A model generated the notes under the pieces. That model saw nothing but the letters and a program-made list of their open reading frames with translations, was not told the origin of the DNA and searched no databases. Made by a program: the position numbers and the translations under genes. Shown in pieces: positions 8,498 through 17,398 of a DNA stretch of 34,592 nt (its first letter is position 1; every line of letters starts with the position of its first letter). Origin of the DNA: DASYHS01 sp035998295. GTDB lineage: Bacteria > Pseudomonadota > Alphaproteobacteria > Azospirillales > Azospirillaceae. The stretch spans positions 1 to 34,592 of the forward strand of contig NZ_DASYHS010000119.1 in assembly GCF_035998295.1 (NCBI RefSeq). Direction: 5' to 3'.

Positions 8498-9118
8498 CTA
8501 TTCCGGTGCCGCGTCCTCGCGCGGGGCGGGCTTCTCGCGCTTGGGCGGGGGCGGGTTCACGAGGCGGTTGACCCGGTTCAGGTAGCGCTCGGGCCCGTCC
8601 GCGGCCAGCGCCGGGAACTCGGCGGCCAGCGCGTCCAGCAGCGGCTCGGTCCAGGTGCGGTCGGCCTTGGCGAAGTCGTGCAGCACGTAGCCCGACACCA
8701 GGTCCTTGTGGCCGGGATGGCCGATGCCGATGCGCACCCGCCAGTAGTCCTTGCCGATGTGGTCGTCGATCGAGCGCAGGCCGTTGTGGCCGCCGTGGCC
8801 GCCGCCCTTCTTGACCCGCAGCCGGCCCGGCGGCAGGTCGAGCTCGTCGTGGAACACCACGACCTGCTCGGGCGCCAGCTTGAAGAAGCGCATCGCTTCG
8901 CCGACCGACTGGCCGGACAGGTTCATGTAGGTCAGCGGCTCGAGCGCCAGCACCTTCTCGCCGCCGGCCTGGCCCTCGCAGGCCTGTCCCTGGAAGCGCT
9001 TGCGCCAGGGGGTGAATCCATGGCGGCGGACGATCCCGTCCACCGCCATGAACCCGATATTGTGCCGGTTTTCGGCGTATTGTGGGCCGGGGTTGCCCAA
9101 GCCTACGACCAGCAGCAT
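8498..9118 (-). CDS. pth: Peptidyl-tRNA hydrolase
   Basis: Pth cleaves peptidyl-tRNAs released by stalled ribosomes. The family signature is at the very start: GLGNPG (Asn9) with the catalytic His19 in ENRHNIGF. HDELDLPPG (catalytic Asp) and KKGGGHGGHNGLRS follow. The 206-residue length includes about 20 extra C-terminal residues rich in Pro, Lys and Glu (RLVNPPPPKREKPAPRED). The start is ATG at 9118-9116, two bases after the rplY stop. A much longer open frame upstream overlaps rplY and is spurious. The rplY-pth order is the usual bacterial one, and the two are almost certainly co-transcribed. Confidence 0.96.
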   Translation of the reverse strand: MLLVVGLGNPGPQYAENRHNIGFMAVDGIVRRHGFTPWRKRFQGQACEGQAGGEKVLALEPLTYMNLSGQSVGEAMRFFKLAPEQVVVFHDELDLPPGRLRVKKGGGHGGHNGLRSIDDHIGKDYWRVRIGIGHPGHKDLVSGYVLHDFAKADRTWTEPLLDALAAEFPALAADGPERYLNRVNRLVNPPPPKREKPAPREDAAPE

Positions 9119-9120
9119 GC

Positions 9121-9747
9121 TCAGTCCTGCTCTTCTTCCGCCTGCTCCTGGCCGGCGGCGGCCGCTTCCTCGGACCGCAGGCCCGACGGCGCCACGATCG
9201 TGGCGACGGTGAAGTCGCGGTCGGCGATGGTCGGCTTCACGCCCTCGGGCAGCTTCACGGCGCTGATGTGCACCGAATCGCCGAGGTCGTAGCCGGCGAG
9301 GTCGACGACGATCTGGTCCGGGATCGACGTGGACGGGCAGTCGACCTCGATCTCGTGGCGCACGATGTTCAGCACGCCGCCGCGCTTGAGGCCGGGCGAA
9401 CGCTCGGCGTTGACGAACTCGCACGGGATCTGGACCGTCACCGTGGAGCCGGACGCCACCCGCAGGAAGTCGACATGGGTCGGCACGTCGGTCACGACGT
9501 TGAACTGCACGTCGCGCGGCAGAACGCGATGGGTCTTGCCGTCGACGGTCAGCTCGAAGACGTGGGTGAAGAAACCCTTGGTGTGCAGGTGCCGGCTGAA
9601 GGCGCGCAGTTCCAGCGCGATCAGCACGGGTTCTTCCTTGTTGCCGTAGATAACGGCGGGGATCTTGCCGGCCCGACGGGTCTGACGGGCCACCCCCTTG
9701 CCGGCCCGCGACCGCGGCTCGGCCGCCAGCGCAATGACTTCGCTCAT
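9121..9747 (-). CDS. rplY: 50S ribosomal protein L25 (Ctc/TL5 form)
   Basis: A 208-residue long-form bL25. The N-terminal 5S-rRNA-binding domain (residues about 1-95) holds GKGVARQTRRAGKIPAVIYG, and the C-terminal beta-barrel domain ends with SHISAVKLPEGVK-like sequence. A low-complexity acidic tail (EEAAAAGQEQAEEEQD) closes the protein, as in many alphaproteobacteria. It binds 5S rRNA in the central protuberance. The ATG at 9747 has GTGGAGAAGACAG just upstream, providing the Shine-Dalgarno. It lies 101 bases after prs, separated by a strong hairpin, so pth and rplY may have their own promoter as well as read-through. Confidence 0.96.
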   Translation of the reverse strand: MSEVIALAAEPRSRAGKGVARQTRRAGKIPAVIYGNKEEPVLIALELRAFSRHLHTKGFFTHVFELTVDGKTHRVLPRDVQFNVVTDVPTHVDFLRVASGSTVTVQIPCEFVNAERSPGLKRGGVLNIVRHEIEVDCPSTSIPDQIVVDLAGYDLGDSVHISAVKLPEGVKPTIADRDFTVATIVAPSGLRSEEAAAAGQEQAEEEQD

Positions 9748-9800
9748 CTGTCTTCTCCACTCAGTGTGAAAGACCGGCCTCCAGGGGTGCCGGTCCTACC

Positions 9801-9828
9801 GGCCGCCCCCGCCGAAGCGGGAGCGGCC
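9801..9828 (-). terminator. Hairpin between prs and rplY
   Basis: On the minus strand, GGCCGCTCCCGC and GCGGGGGCGGCC form a 12-base stem (one G-T pair) around a TTCG tetraloop, about 20 bases past the prs stop. The very stable UUCG loop argues for a real RNA structure. No U tract follows, so it may attenuate transcription between prs and rplY without ending it fully. Confidence 0.55.
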
Positions 9829-9848
9829 AGGTTCCGCGAGCCGTGCGT

Positions 9849-10784
<936 letters not shown>

Positions 10785-10931
10785 TCGTCGCAGCTCTCTA
10801 TCCGGGGACGGTGCAAACGCCAACCGCCGGCCATCCGTCGTCGGCGCCGGGGCGAAATCGCGCGGGACCATATCAGCCCACCGCCGCCGTGTAAACGTTC
10901 CGTCACGGCAGCGGCGCGCGCGTTACCGCGC

Positions 10932-10997
10932 TCACATCGCGCAGCTCACCACGAGGCCCAGCAGGCACATCGCCAGCAGCATCAGGACATAGGGCAC
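10932..10997 (-). CDS. Possible 21-residue hydrophobic peptide (lipobox-like)
   Basis: A very short frame beginning with GTG (10997-10995) just four bases after the pgeF stop. GGAGG lies nine bases upstream of the GTG, inside the last codons of pgeF, which is good spacing for initiation. The product (VPYVLMLLAMCLLGLVVSCAM) is one hydrophobic helix ending in VVSC, resembling a minimal lipobox followed by two residues. It could be a leader-like membrane peptide or tiny lipoprotein. The GGAGG could also be chance, as it encodes Leu-Glu-Asp of PgeF. There is no family evidence. Confidence 0.3.
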   Translation of the reverse strand: MPYVLMLLAMCLLGLVVSCAM

Positions 10998-11001
10998 GCG
11001 C

Positions 11002-11769
11002 TCAGTCCTCCAGGACGATCGCCGACAGCTCCCGGCCGTAGTCCGGCTCGCCGCGCAGAACGCTGCGGCGGTAGCTGAAGAACCGGTCCGCTTGCGAAAC
11101 GGTGTCGTGGGGCGCGACCTCGACCCGGGTCACGCCGGCCCGCGCGAGGCGGCGCGCGACGTAGCCCGGCAGGTCGAACATGTGGTGCCCGGCGCGCGTC
11201 GAGGGCGCGAACAGGTCGGCATCGGCCGGTTCGGCGGCCAGGAAGGGGGCGGGGAACTCCGGCCCGACCTCGTAGGAGTGCCGGGCGATGCAGGGGCCGA
11301 CCGCGGCGGCGATGCGCCGCCGCTCGGCGCCCAGGCCGACCATCGCCTCGACCGTGGCGTCGATCACGCCGCCGACGGCGCCCTTCCAGCCGGCATGCGC
11401 GGCCCCGACGACGCCGGCCTCGGCGTCGGCGAACAGCACCGGGGCGCAGTCCGCGGTCAGGATGCCGAGCGCCAGCCCCCGTACGCGCGTCGCCATCGCG
11501 TCCGCCTTCGGCGCCGTGCCGCGCGCGAACGGCGTCTCGACGACGACGCAGGTCGGGCTGTGCACCTGGTGGACGGCCGACAGCCGGTCGGCCTCCACGC
11601 CGAGCCGGGCCGCCGCGCGGCGCCGGTTCTCGGTGACCGCGTCCGGGTCGTCGGCGGAGCCGTAGCCGCAGTTCAGGGACGCGTACAGCCCGACGCTGAC
11701 CCCGCCCTCGCGGGTGAAGAAGCCGTGGCGGATGCGGCCGGGGCCGCCGAGGACGTCGAGCGTGATCAC
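11002..11769 (-). CDS. pgeF: Peptidoglycan editing factor PgeF (YfiH/laccase-domain family)
   Basis: A 255-residue multicopper-oxidase-like (DUF152) protein. In E. coli the family removes aberrant L-Ser-containing muropeptide precursors. The conserved metal site is present: His70 in VHQVHS, Cys108 in ILTADCAPV and His125 in GAAHAGWKG. The N-terminal HGFFTREGGVSVGLYASLNCG is also a family hallmark. The start is GTG at 11769-11767, 34 bases after the MidA-type methyltransferase stop. It belongs to the minus-strand run lgt - methyltransferase - pgeF, and lgt and pgeF both act on the cell envelope. Confidence 0.95.
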   Translation of the reverse strand: MITLDVLGGPGRIRHGFFTREGGVSVGLYASLNCGYGSADDPDAVTENRRRAAARLGVEADRLSAVHQVHSPTCVVVETPFARGTAPKADAMATRVRGLALGILTADCAPVLFADAEAGVVGAAHAGWKGAVGGVIDATVEAMVGLGAERRRIAAAVGPCIARHSYEVGPEFPAPFLAAEPADADLFAPSTRAGHHMFDLPGYVARRLARAGVTRVEVAPHDTVSQADRFFSYRRSVLRGEPDYGRELSAIVLED

Positions 11770-11803
11770 GGGCGGTGCCGTTCCGTTTCGCCGGGGGAAG
11801 GGG

Positions 11804-12946
11804 TCATGGGGCGAAGCCTGCCGGCGCGCCCCGTCCCGGCCGGGTCAGGGCCAGGACCTTGAACAGCTTGCCCATCTCCTCGTCCGCGATCAAGCGCCGG
11901 ACGCCGGAGACGAGGTCCGCGGCCTGGCGCGCGTCGGCGCGGGCCAGCAACGCCTGCAGGCGCTCCCGGATGCCGAGCCGGACCAGCACGTCGCCCTGCG
12001 TCCCGGGCCCGAACGCCTCGGCGCCCGCCGACCGGGCCGCCTCGGCCAGGACCTGGAAATCCACATGCGCCGTCAGGTCGGCCTCGCCCGGCGCGTCCAG
12101 CACCGGGGCCGGGCGGTGGGCGCGGACGGCCTGGAGCGTCTCGCCCAGCCCGGACGGCGCGTGGCCGTAGTCGACGATCAGCGCGGCGCCGTCGTTGCGC
12201 GCGATGCGCCGGCCGATCTCGCGCGCGACCGCCTCGCAGGCCGGGCTCGTCTCGAACAGGCTGCCCGCCGGAGCGCCGCGCAGGAGGGGCGGCACGCGCG
12301 CCGCGAGCGGGTCCGGGGCCGGTGCCAGCGCGAAGCGGAACCGGGGCGCCCCCGCGCCGGCGGGGTCGAGCGCGACCACCCGCTCGGCCCAGCCGCCGGG
12401 AACGCGCACGAGCTGATGGACCGGCAGGGCGTCGAAGAACTCGTTCGCCAGCACCAGGACCGGCCCGTCGGGCACGTCCTCCAGGCGGCCGTGCCAGGCC
12501 GGCGCGGCTCCGGTCGGCGCTCCAGTCGTCGCCCCGGCCAGCGTCTCCGCCTGGCGGCGGCGCAGGACCGGGCTGGTCTCGACCAGGTGGACCGACGCCG
12601 CCGCCAGGAACCCCGGCGCGCCGCGCGCCGCGCGCAGCGCGTCCTTCATCAGCGTGCCGCGGCCGGGGCCCAGCTCGACCAGGCGGACCGGGGCGGGCGC
12701 GCCCATCGCGGTCCAGGCGTGCACGCACCACAGGCCCAGCAGCTCGCCGAAGGTCTGGCTGATCTCGGGCGCGGTCGTGAAGTCGCCGGCCGCGCCCAGC
12801 GGGTCGCGGGTGACGTAGTAGCCGTGCTCGCGGTCGCCGAGGCAGGCCGCCATCCAGTCGGCGACGCTCAGCGGCCCCCCGGCCTCGATCCGGTGGGCGA
12901 GGCGGACCGCCAGCGCGCCGGGAGACCCAGCACCCCGTGGGGTCAT
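11804..12946 (-). CDS. SAM-dependent methyltransferase, MidA/NDUFAF7 family
   Basis: A 380-residue protein of COG1565. Mitochondrial relatives (NDUFAF7/MidA) dimethylate an arginine of a complex I subunit during assembly; the bacterial substrate is less certain. The SAM site is VRLVELGPGRGTLM, preceded by the family-typical REHGYYVTRDPLGAAGDFTTAPEISQ-like block and followed by VLANEFFDALPVHQ and ALIVDYGH. The start is the ATG (MTPRGAGSP) whose bases overlap the lgt TGA in an ATGA arrangement, so translation is coupled. The upstream extension of the frame antisense to nothing but within lgt is not coding. Position between lgt and pgeF is common in alphaproteobacteria. Confidence 0.92.
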   Translation of the reverse strand: MTPRGAGSPGALAVRLAHRIEAGGPLSVADWMAACLGDREHGYYVTRDPLGAAGDFTTAPEISQTFGELLGLWCVHAWTAMGAPAPVRLVELGPGRGTLMKDALRAARGAPGFLAAASVHLVETSPVLRRRQAETLAGATTGAPTGAAPAWHGRLEDVPDGPVLVLANEFFDALPVHQLVRVPGGWAERVVALDPAGAGAPRFRFALAPAPDPLAARVPPLLRGAPAGSLFETSPACEAVAREIGRRIARNDGAALIVDYGHAPSGLGETLQAVRAHRPAPVLDAPGEADLTAHVDFQVLAEAARSAGAEAFGPGTQGDVLVRLGIRERLQALLARADARQAADLVSGVRRLIADEEMGKLFKVLALTRPGRGAPAGFAP

Positions 12947-13749
12947 GCCGGCGCGCGCGGGTGGCGTCGGGCCCAGGCGATCAGCGCCAGGCCGAGCAGC
13001 ACCATCGGCAGCGACAGCAGCTGGCCCATCGTCGCGTGCCCGCCCAGCAGGAAGCCGAGCTGGGCGTCCGGCTCGCGGAAGAACTCGACCACGATGCGCG
13101 CGGTGCCGTAGCCGGCGAAGAAGACGCCCGCCAGCAGGCCGTGGCGCGCGCGGATCTCCGGCCGGCGGGCGAGGAACCACAGGACGGCGAACAGCACGAG
13201 CCCTTCCAGAAACGCCTCGTAGAGCTGGCTGGGATGGCGCGGCTCGGGGCCGCCGTTCGGGAACACGACGCCCCAGGGGACGTCGGTGGCCCGCCCGTAC
13301 AGCTCCGCGTTCACGAAGTTGGCGATGCGGCCGAAGAACAGCCCGATGGGGGCCGCCGCCGCGATCACGTCGCCGAGTGCGAGGACCGGGATCGAGCGGA
13401 TGCGCGCGAACAGCGCGATCGCCGCGACGACGCCGAGCAGCCCGCCGTGGAACGACATCCCGCCCCGCCAGATCGCCAGCGCCTGCAGCGGGTTCTCGGC
13501 ATAGTAGGGCAGGTTGTAGAACAGCACGTAGCCGAGCCGCCCGCCCAGGATCACGCCGATGACGGCCCAGGTCAGGAAGTCGTCGACGTCGCGGCGCGTC
13601 GGCGGCGCGGCGTCCGCGCCGGCGAGGCGCAGGCAGTACCGCCAGCCGAGGATGAATCCGGCGAGGTAGGCGAGCGCGTACCAGCGGATCGCGAGCGGCC
13701 CGATCTCGATGGCGACCGGGTCGACGGTGGGGAAGGCGATGGCGAGCAT
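12943..13749 (-). CDS. lgt: Phosphatidylglycerol--prolipoprotein diacylglyceryl transferase
   Basis: Lgt transfers diacylglycerol to the lipobox cysteine of prelipoproteins in the inner membrane, the first lipoprotein maturation step. The predicted protein has 268 residues and about seven membrane helices. The family motifs are visible: RWYALAYLAGF, FHGGLLG (with the essential His), FGRIANFVNAELYGR (the lgt signature) and HPSQLYEA. The start used is ATG at 13749 (MLAIAFPTVDPVAIEIGPL), which matches family N-termini. ATG at 13767, six codons upstream, is possible; neither has a strong Shine-Dalgarno. It overlaps the following methyltransferase gene by four bases. Confidence 0.95.
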   Translation of the reverse strand: MLAIAFPTVDPVAIEIGPLAIRWYALAYLAGFILGWRYCLRLAGADAAPPTRRDVDDFLTWAVIGVILGGRLGYVLFYNLPYYAENPLQALAIWRGGMSFHGGLLGVVAAIALFARIRSIPVLALGDVIAAAAPIGLFFGRIANFVNAELYGRATDVPWGVVFPNGGPEPRHPSQLYEAFLEGLVLFAVLWFLARRPEIRARHGLLAGVFFAGYGTARIVVEFFREPDAQLGFLLGGHATMGQLLSLPMVLLGLALIAWARRHPRAPA

Positions 13750-13889
13750 GCGCTGTCGGCGGTCCATGAGGGTTGCGATGGAACCGGCGCCCTCGGGCGG
13801 GGTTGCGACCTTATAGGCGCGGGGCCGCCGCCGTTGCAACGCCGCGTGGCCGCCGCCATAATGGCTCCGACACGGAGGACAAGGGTTCC

Positions 13890-14237
13890 ATGCAGGTCGA
13901 CAACAAGATCCTGGACGATCTCGCGCGGGTCGCCGGCGGAGCGTTCGGTGCCCTCTCGGGCCTGCGCGAGGAGGCGGAGTCCCAGGTCCGCCAGCAGTTC
14001 GAGCGCATCCTGTCCGGGATGGACGTGGTCCGGCGCGAGGATTTCGACGCCGTCAGCGAGATGGCCGCGAAGGCGCGTTCCGAGCAGGAGACCCTCGTCG
14101 AGCGCGTCACCGCGCTCGAGGCGCTGGTCGCGACCCTGGTCGCGGAGCGTGAGCTCGCGGAGGACCGGCCCAAGCCGCGCCGCCCGCTGCATCCCGCATC
14201 CCCGGGCTCGCCCCATGGCGAGGAAACGTCCGGTTGA
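13890..14237 (+). CDS. ubiK: UbiK-like accessory factor (BMFP/YqiC family)
   Basis: A 115-residue protein with the BMFP layout: a short amphipathic N-terminal half (DNKILDDLARVAGGAFGALSGLREE) and a coiled-coil half (about residues 50-90, VRREDFDAVSEMAAKAR...LEALV). The tail is Pro/Ser-rich. UbiK in E. coli is an accessory factor of the ubiquinone-synthesis metabolon, and the Brucella relative is membrane-fusogenic in vitro. GGAGG at 13874-13878 serves as Shine-Dalgarno for the ATG at 13890. It is divergent from lgt and heads the plus-strand run leading to the YbjN-like gene and proC, a recurrent alphaproteobacterial order. Confidence 0.85.
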   Translation: MQVDNKILDDLARVAGGAFGALSGLREEAESQVRQQFERILSGMDVVRREDFDAVSEMAAKARSEQETLVERVTALEALVATLVAERELAEDRPKPRRPLHPASPGSPHGEETSG

Positions 14238-14415
14238 GATCGGGATACCCCGGCACCGGAATAGGGGTTGCGAGGGCCCGGGCCTTCTGGCACCGTGCCC
14301 TTGGTAGTAGCCCTGCGGTTTCGCTCCCACAATATATCGGGGCGTTCGCCGTCCCGATCCGCGGAGGCCACGGGGCGGATGCCGTCCACCCTTGCGCGAA
14401 GAGGAGGGCGCAGGC

Positions 14416-14919
14416 ATGTCGGCAGTAGCCGTCGAGACCACGCAATCCACGAACAACCCGCTGGACATCGTCGAGGAGATCGTGACGGCCAACGAATGGC
14501 CGTTCGACCGCTCGACCGAGGACGAGATGATCGTGGAGATCTCCGGCCGGTGGTGCGACTACAGGCTGTTCTTCGTCTGGCAGGCGGAAGTCAGCGCGAT
14601 GCAGTTCTCCTGCCAGTTCGACATGCGCGTGCCGACGGGGCGCCGCCCGACCGTCAGCGAGCTGCTGGCCGACGTGAACGCCCGCATGTGGCTCGGCCAT
14701 TTCGACGTGTGCTCGGACGAGAACACGCCGATGTTCCGCCACACGACGCTGCTGCGCGGCGCGCGCGGCGCCAGCGTCGAGCAGCTCGAGGACCTCGTCG
14801 ACATCGCGCTCTCGGAATGCGAGCGCTACTACCCTGCATTCCAGTTCGTGATCTGGGGCGGCAAGACCGCGCGCGAGGCGGTCGCCGCCGCGATCCTGGA
14901 CACCATGGGCGAGGCGTGA
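14416..14919 (+). CDS. YbjN domain-containing protein
   Basis: A 167-residue soluble protein with the YbjN fold (related to type III secretion chaperones), recognised by NPLDIVEEIVTANEWPFDRS, VEISGRWCDYRLFFVW, LLADVNARMWLGHFD and CERYYPAFQFVIWGGK. YbjN proteins are linked to stress responses in E. coli, but the alphaproteobacterial role is unknown. The ATG at 14416 follows GAGGAGGGC, a strong Shine-Dalgarno. The open frame eight codons upstream begins with TTG and includes that ribosome site, so it is rejected. It sits 178 bases after ubiK and 23 bases before proC. An exact 13-base tandem duplication covers its stop codon. Confidence 0.9.
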   Translation: MSAVAVETTQSTNNPLDIVEEIVTANEWPFDRSTEDEMIVEISGRWCDYRLFFVWQAEVSAMQFSCQFDMRVPTGRRPTVSELLADVNARMWLGHFDVCSDENTPMFRHTTLLRGARGASVEQLEDLVDIALSECERYYPAFQFVIWGGKTAREAVAAAILDTMGEA

Positions 14920-14932
14920 GGGCGAGGCGTGA
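14907..14932 (+). repeat. 13-base tandem duplication at the ybjN-like / proC junction
   Basis: GGGCGAGGCGTGA occurs twice without gap, at 14907-14919 and 14920-14932. The first copy contains the TGA stop of the YbjN-like gene, and the second repeats it out of context in the leader of proC. It looks like a replication-slippage duplication that lengthened the spacer. Confidence 0.85.
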
Positions 14933-14942
14933 GGAACGGGTG

Positions 14943-15743
14943 ATGGGGCGGTCTTTGCTTCTGGTCGGCTGCGGGAAGATGGGCGGGGCGATGCTGGAGG
15001 GATGGCTCGCCTCCGGCACGGCCGACCGGGTCGTGGTCGTGGAGCCGCAGGGCAGCGCTCCCGACATGCCCGGCGTGATCCGCTGCGCCGGCACGGGGCA
15101 GATCCCGCCGGACTTCCGTCCCGAGGTCGTGGTCTTCGCGGTCAAGCCGCAGGTCGTCGACGCCGTCGTCCCGGACTACCGGCGCTTCGTCGGGCCCGGC
15201 ACGCTGTTCCTCTCGGTCGCCGCCGGCAAGACGATCGCCCGGTTCGAGGAGCTGCTGGGCGGCGGCACCGCCTTCGTGCGCGCGATGCCGAACACGCCGG
15301 CCGCGGTCGGCCGCGGCATCACGGTCGCCTGCGCCAATGCCGGCGTCAGCGCCGACCAGCGCCGGCTGACGGACCTGCTGCTCGGCGCCGTCGGCGAGGT
15401 CGCCTGGATCGAGGACGAGGCGCTGATGGACGCGGTGACGGCGGTGTCGGGCGGCGGCCCGGCCTACGTCTTCCTGCTGGCCGAGGCCATGGCCGAGGCC
15501 GGGCGCGCGGCGGGGCTTCCGGCGGACCTCGCGGCGAGGCTCGCGCGCGTCACCGTCGCGGGCGCGGGCGAGCTGCTGCACCGTTCGCCCCTGCCGCCCG
15601 ACGAGCTGCGCCGCAACGTCACCAGCCCGGGGGGCACGACCCAGGCGGCTCTCGGCGTGCTGATGGCGCAGGACGGGGTCCAGCCGCTGATGGACCGCGC
15701 GATCGCCGCCGGCGCGCGCCGCTCGCGCGAACTCGCCTCCTGA
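14943..15743 (+). CDS. proC: Pyrroline-5-carboxylate reductase
   Basis: ProC performs the last step of proline synthesis, reducing pyrroline-5-carboxylate with NAD(P)H. It has 266 residues. The Rossmann start is LLLVGCGKMGGAML, then FAVKPQ, VRAMPNTPAAVGRGIT, and the C-terminal signature SGGGPAYVFLLAEAMAEAGRAAGL, with RRNVTSPGGTTQAAL closing the active site. The start is ATG at 14943; GTG at 14940 in the same frame is equally possible. It follows the YbjN-like gene by 23 bases and is convergent with the sigma-32 gene, 10 bases from its stop. Confidence 0.96.
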   Translation: MGRSLLLVGCGKMGGAMLEGWLASGTADRVVVVEPQGSAPDMPGVIRCAGTGQIPPDFRPEVVVFAVKPQVVDAVVPDYRRFVGPGTLFLSVAAGKTIARFEELLGGGTAFVRAMPNTPAAVGRGITVACANAGVSADQRRLTDLLLGAVGEVAWIEDEALMDAVTAVSGGGPAYVFLLAEAMAEAGRAAGLPADLAARLARVTVAGAGELLHRSPLPPDELRRNVTSPGGTTQAALGVLMAQDGVQPLMDRAIAAGARRSRELAS

Positions 15744-15753
15744 CGGACCCCCT

Positions 15754-16611
15754 CTAAGCTTCCGGCAGCCCGTGCGCCGCCGCGAGCGGCAGCAGCGCGT
15801 CGCGCAGCCGCTCCAGCGCCCGCTTCTCGAGCTGGCGCACGCGGTCCTTGGAGATGCCGAGCTCCCGCCCGATCGCCTCGAAGGTCGGCGCCGCCTCGGT
15901 CAGGTGGCGCTTGCGGATGATCGTCGCCTCGCGCGCGGGCAGCATCGACAGCGCCCGGTCGATCAGCCCGTGCCACAGGCGCTGGGCGCCGTGCTCGCAG
16001 GCCTCCTCCTCCGGGTTCGGCCGCGCGCAGACGAGCCGTTCCGCCAGGCTCGCGGCGTCGGGGGCGGGCACGTCGAGCGACTGGTCCTTGCCGGCGATGC
16101 GGCGCGCGAAGCCGGACACCTCCGTCTTCGGCAGGTCGAACCGGGCGGCCAGGCGCGCCAGCACCTCGTCGGACAGCGCGTCGGCGCCGGTTCGAAGCTC
16201 GGTGGCGACCCGGCGCAGCGCGAAGAACAGCGCCCGGTGCGCGGCGGTCTTGCCGACCCGCACCAGCGACCAGGAGCGCACCGCGTAGTCCTGCATCGCG
16301 GCCCGGATCCACCACGCCGCATAGGTCGACAGCCTCGCGTCGCGGTCGGGGTTGAACTTGCGCACGGCCTGGATCAGGCCGAGCGTGCCTTCCTGGATCA
16401 GGTCGTTGACGGGCAGGCCGAGCCGGCCGTAGCTGCGCGCCGCCTTCACGACCATCCGCAGGTGACCGGCGATCAGCCGCTCGGCCGCGGCGGCGTCGCC
16501 CGCGGCCGAGCGGAGCGCGAGCTCGCGCTCCTCGTCGGGCGAGAGCAGCGGCAGCCGCAGCGCGCCGAGCAGCCCGCCGGGGGGAAGGGGGTCCGCCGAT
16601 GGTGTCGTCAT
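15754..16611 (-). CDS. rpoH: RNA polymerase sigma-32 (RpoH) family factor
   Basis: A 285-residue group 3 sigma factor. Region 2 is clear (IAGHLRMVVKAARSYGRLG, DLIQEGTLGLIQAVRKFNPDRDARLSTYAAWWIRAAMQDY), the RpoH box follows at about residues 124-134 (HRALFFALRRV, compare QRKLFFNLR), and region 4 ends with a helix-turn-helix (TFEAIGRELGISKDRVRQLEKRAL). RpoH directs the heat-shock regulon; alphaproteobacteria often carry two copies, so this may be a paralog with a different stress regulon. The start is ATG at 16611; a TTG nine codons upstream stays in frame. No Shine-Dalgarno precedes either. It diverges from the TetR gene. Confidence 0.93.
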   Translation of the reverse strand: MTTPSADPLPPGGLLGALRLPLLSPDEERELALRSAAGDAAAAERLIAGHLRMVVKAARSYGRLGLPVNDLIQEGTLGLIQAVRKFNPDRDARLSTYAAWWIRAAMQDYAVRSWSLVRVGKTAAHRALFFALRRVATELRTGADALSDEVLARLAARFDLPKTEVSGFARRIAGKDQSLDVPAPDAASLAERLVCARPNPEEEACEHGAQRLWHGLIDRALSMLPAREATIIRKRHLTEAAPTFEAIGRELGISKDRVRQLEKRALERLRDALLPLAAAHGLPEA

Positions 16612-16616
16612 GGAGA

Positions 16617-16645
16617 AAGAATCGCACGACTCCCCCAACAGTCAA
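16617..16645 (-). promoter_or_regulatory. Possible sigma-32 gene promoter, implying a very short leader
   Basis: On the minus strand TTGACT (16645-16640) is followed after 17 bases by ATTCTT (16622-16617). The -35 match is good and the -10 match poor. If real, transcription would begin at or next to the ATG at 16611, giving a leaderless message, which would fit the missing Shine-Dalgarno. Confidence 0.25.
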
Positions 16646-16743
16646 CCGTCGCCGCAATGCCCCGATGGCCGGCCGCGTCTGGCGTCGCGGCCTGCGCACC
16701 CTACATCATCCGTCGAGACGACAGCGCAGGAGCGACGCGACCG

Positions 16744-17385
16744 ATGCCCAGGAAGACCGATCCCCGACGCCGCGTCGTCGACGCCGCCATGAAGCTGGCC
16801 GCCGAGCGCGGCTGGCGCGACCTGACCCTGGCCGAGATCGCCTCGGCCGCGGGCACGACGCTGTCCGGCCTCTACCCGATTTTCGCGGGCAAGCCGGCCG
16901 TGCTCGCCGAGCTGGGGCGCATCGCCGACGAGGCGATGCTCGCCGACGGCGGCGCGGACGACCCCGAGGAGACGCCGCGCGACCGCCTCTTCGACGTCGT
17001 GATGCGGCGCTTCGACGCACTGGCACCCTATCGCCCGGGCATCCGCCGCGTGATCGCCGAGCTTCCGGGCGACCCCGTCCCGGGCCTGCTGCTGCTGCCG
17101 GGCATCGGCCGCTCGATGGCCTGGGCGCTGGAGGCGGCCGGGCTGCGCTCCGACGGCTGGCGGGGACTGGCCCGCGTCCACGGCCTGACGGCGATCTACG
17201 CGCGCGTGTTCAGGGTCTGGCTGGACGACGAGAGCCCCGACCTCGCGCGCACCATGGCCGAGCTCGACGCACGGCTGCGGCGCGCCGAACGCTTCGCGGC
17301 CGGCCTGCGCGGCCGGCGGTCGCAGGGGCCGGCCCCTGAATCGACCGCGGATTCGCGGGGAGACGAGGCTTCGGCATCCGCCTGA
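16744..17385 (+). CDS. TetR/AcrR family transcriptional regulator
   Basis: A 213-residue repressor-type protein. The N-terminal helix-turn-helix is typical (VVDAAMKLAAERGWRDLTLAEIASAAG followed by TTLSGLYPIFAGKPAVLAEL). The C-terminal ligand domain is not assignable to a subfamily. The last 25 residues are Ser/Ala/Gly-rich and probably disordered. ATG at 16744 follows CAGGAGCG at a somewhat long spacing. It is divergent from the sigma-32 gene and 116 bases upstream of the phasin gene, which has its own promoter. It might regulate either neighbour, but nothing in the sequence proves this. Confidence 0.88.
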   Translation: MPRKTDPRRRVVDAAMKLAAERGWRDLTLAEIASAAGTTLSGLYPIFAGKPAVLAELGRIADEAMLADGGADDPEETPRDRLFDVVMRRFDALAPYRPGIRRVIAELPGDPVPGLLLLPGIGRSMAWALEAAGLRSDGWRGLARVHGLTAIYARVFRVWLDDESPDLARTMAELDARLRRAERFAAGLRGRRSQGPAPESTADSRGDEASASA

Positions 17386-17398
17386 CCTCTTCTTATGT

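Noticed and set aside
9119..9760. Upstream extension of the pth frame across rplY
   Set aside because: It overlaps rplY in another frame. The pth family start MLLVVGLGNPG is at 9118.
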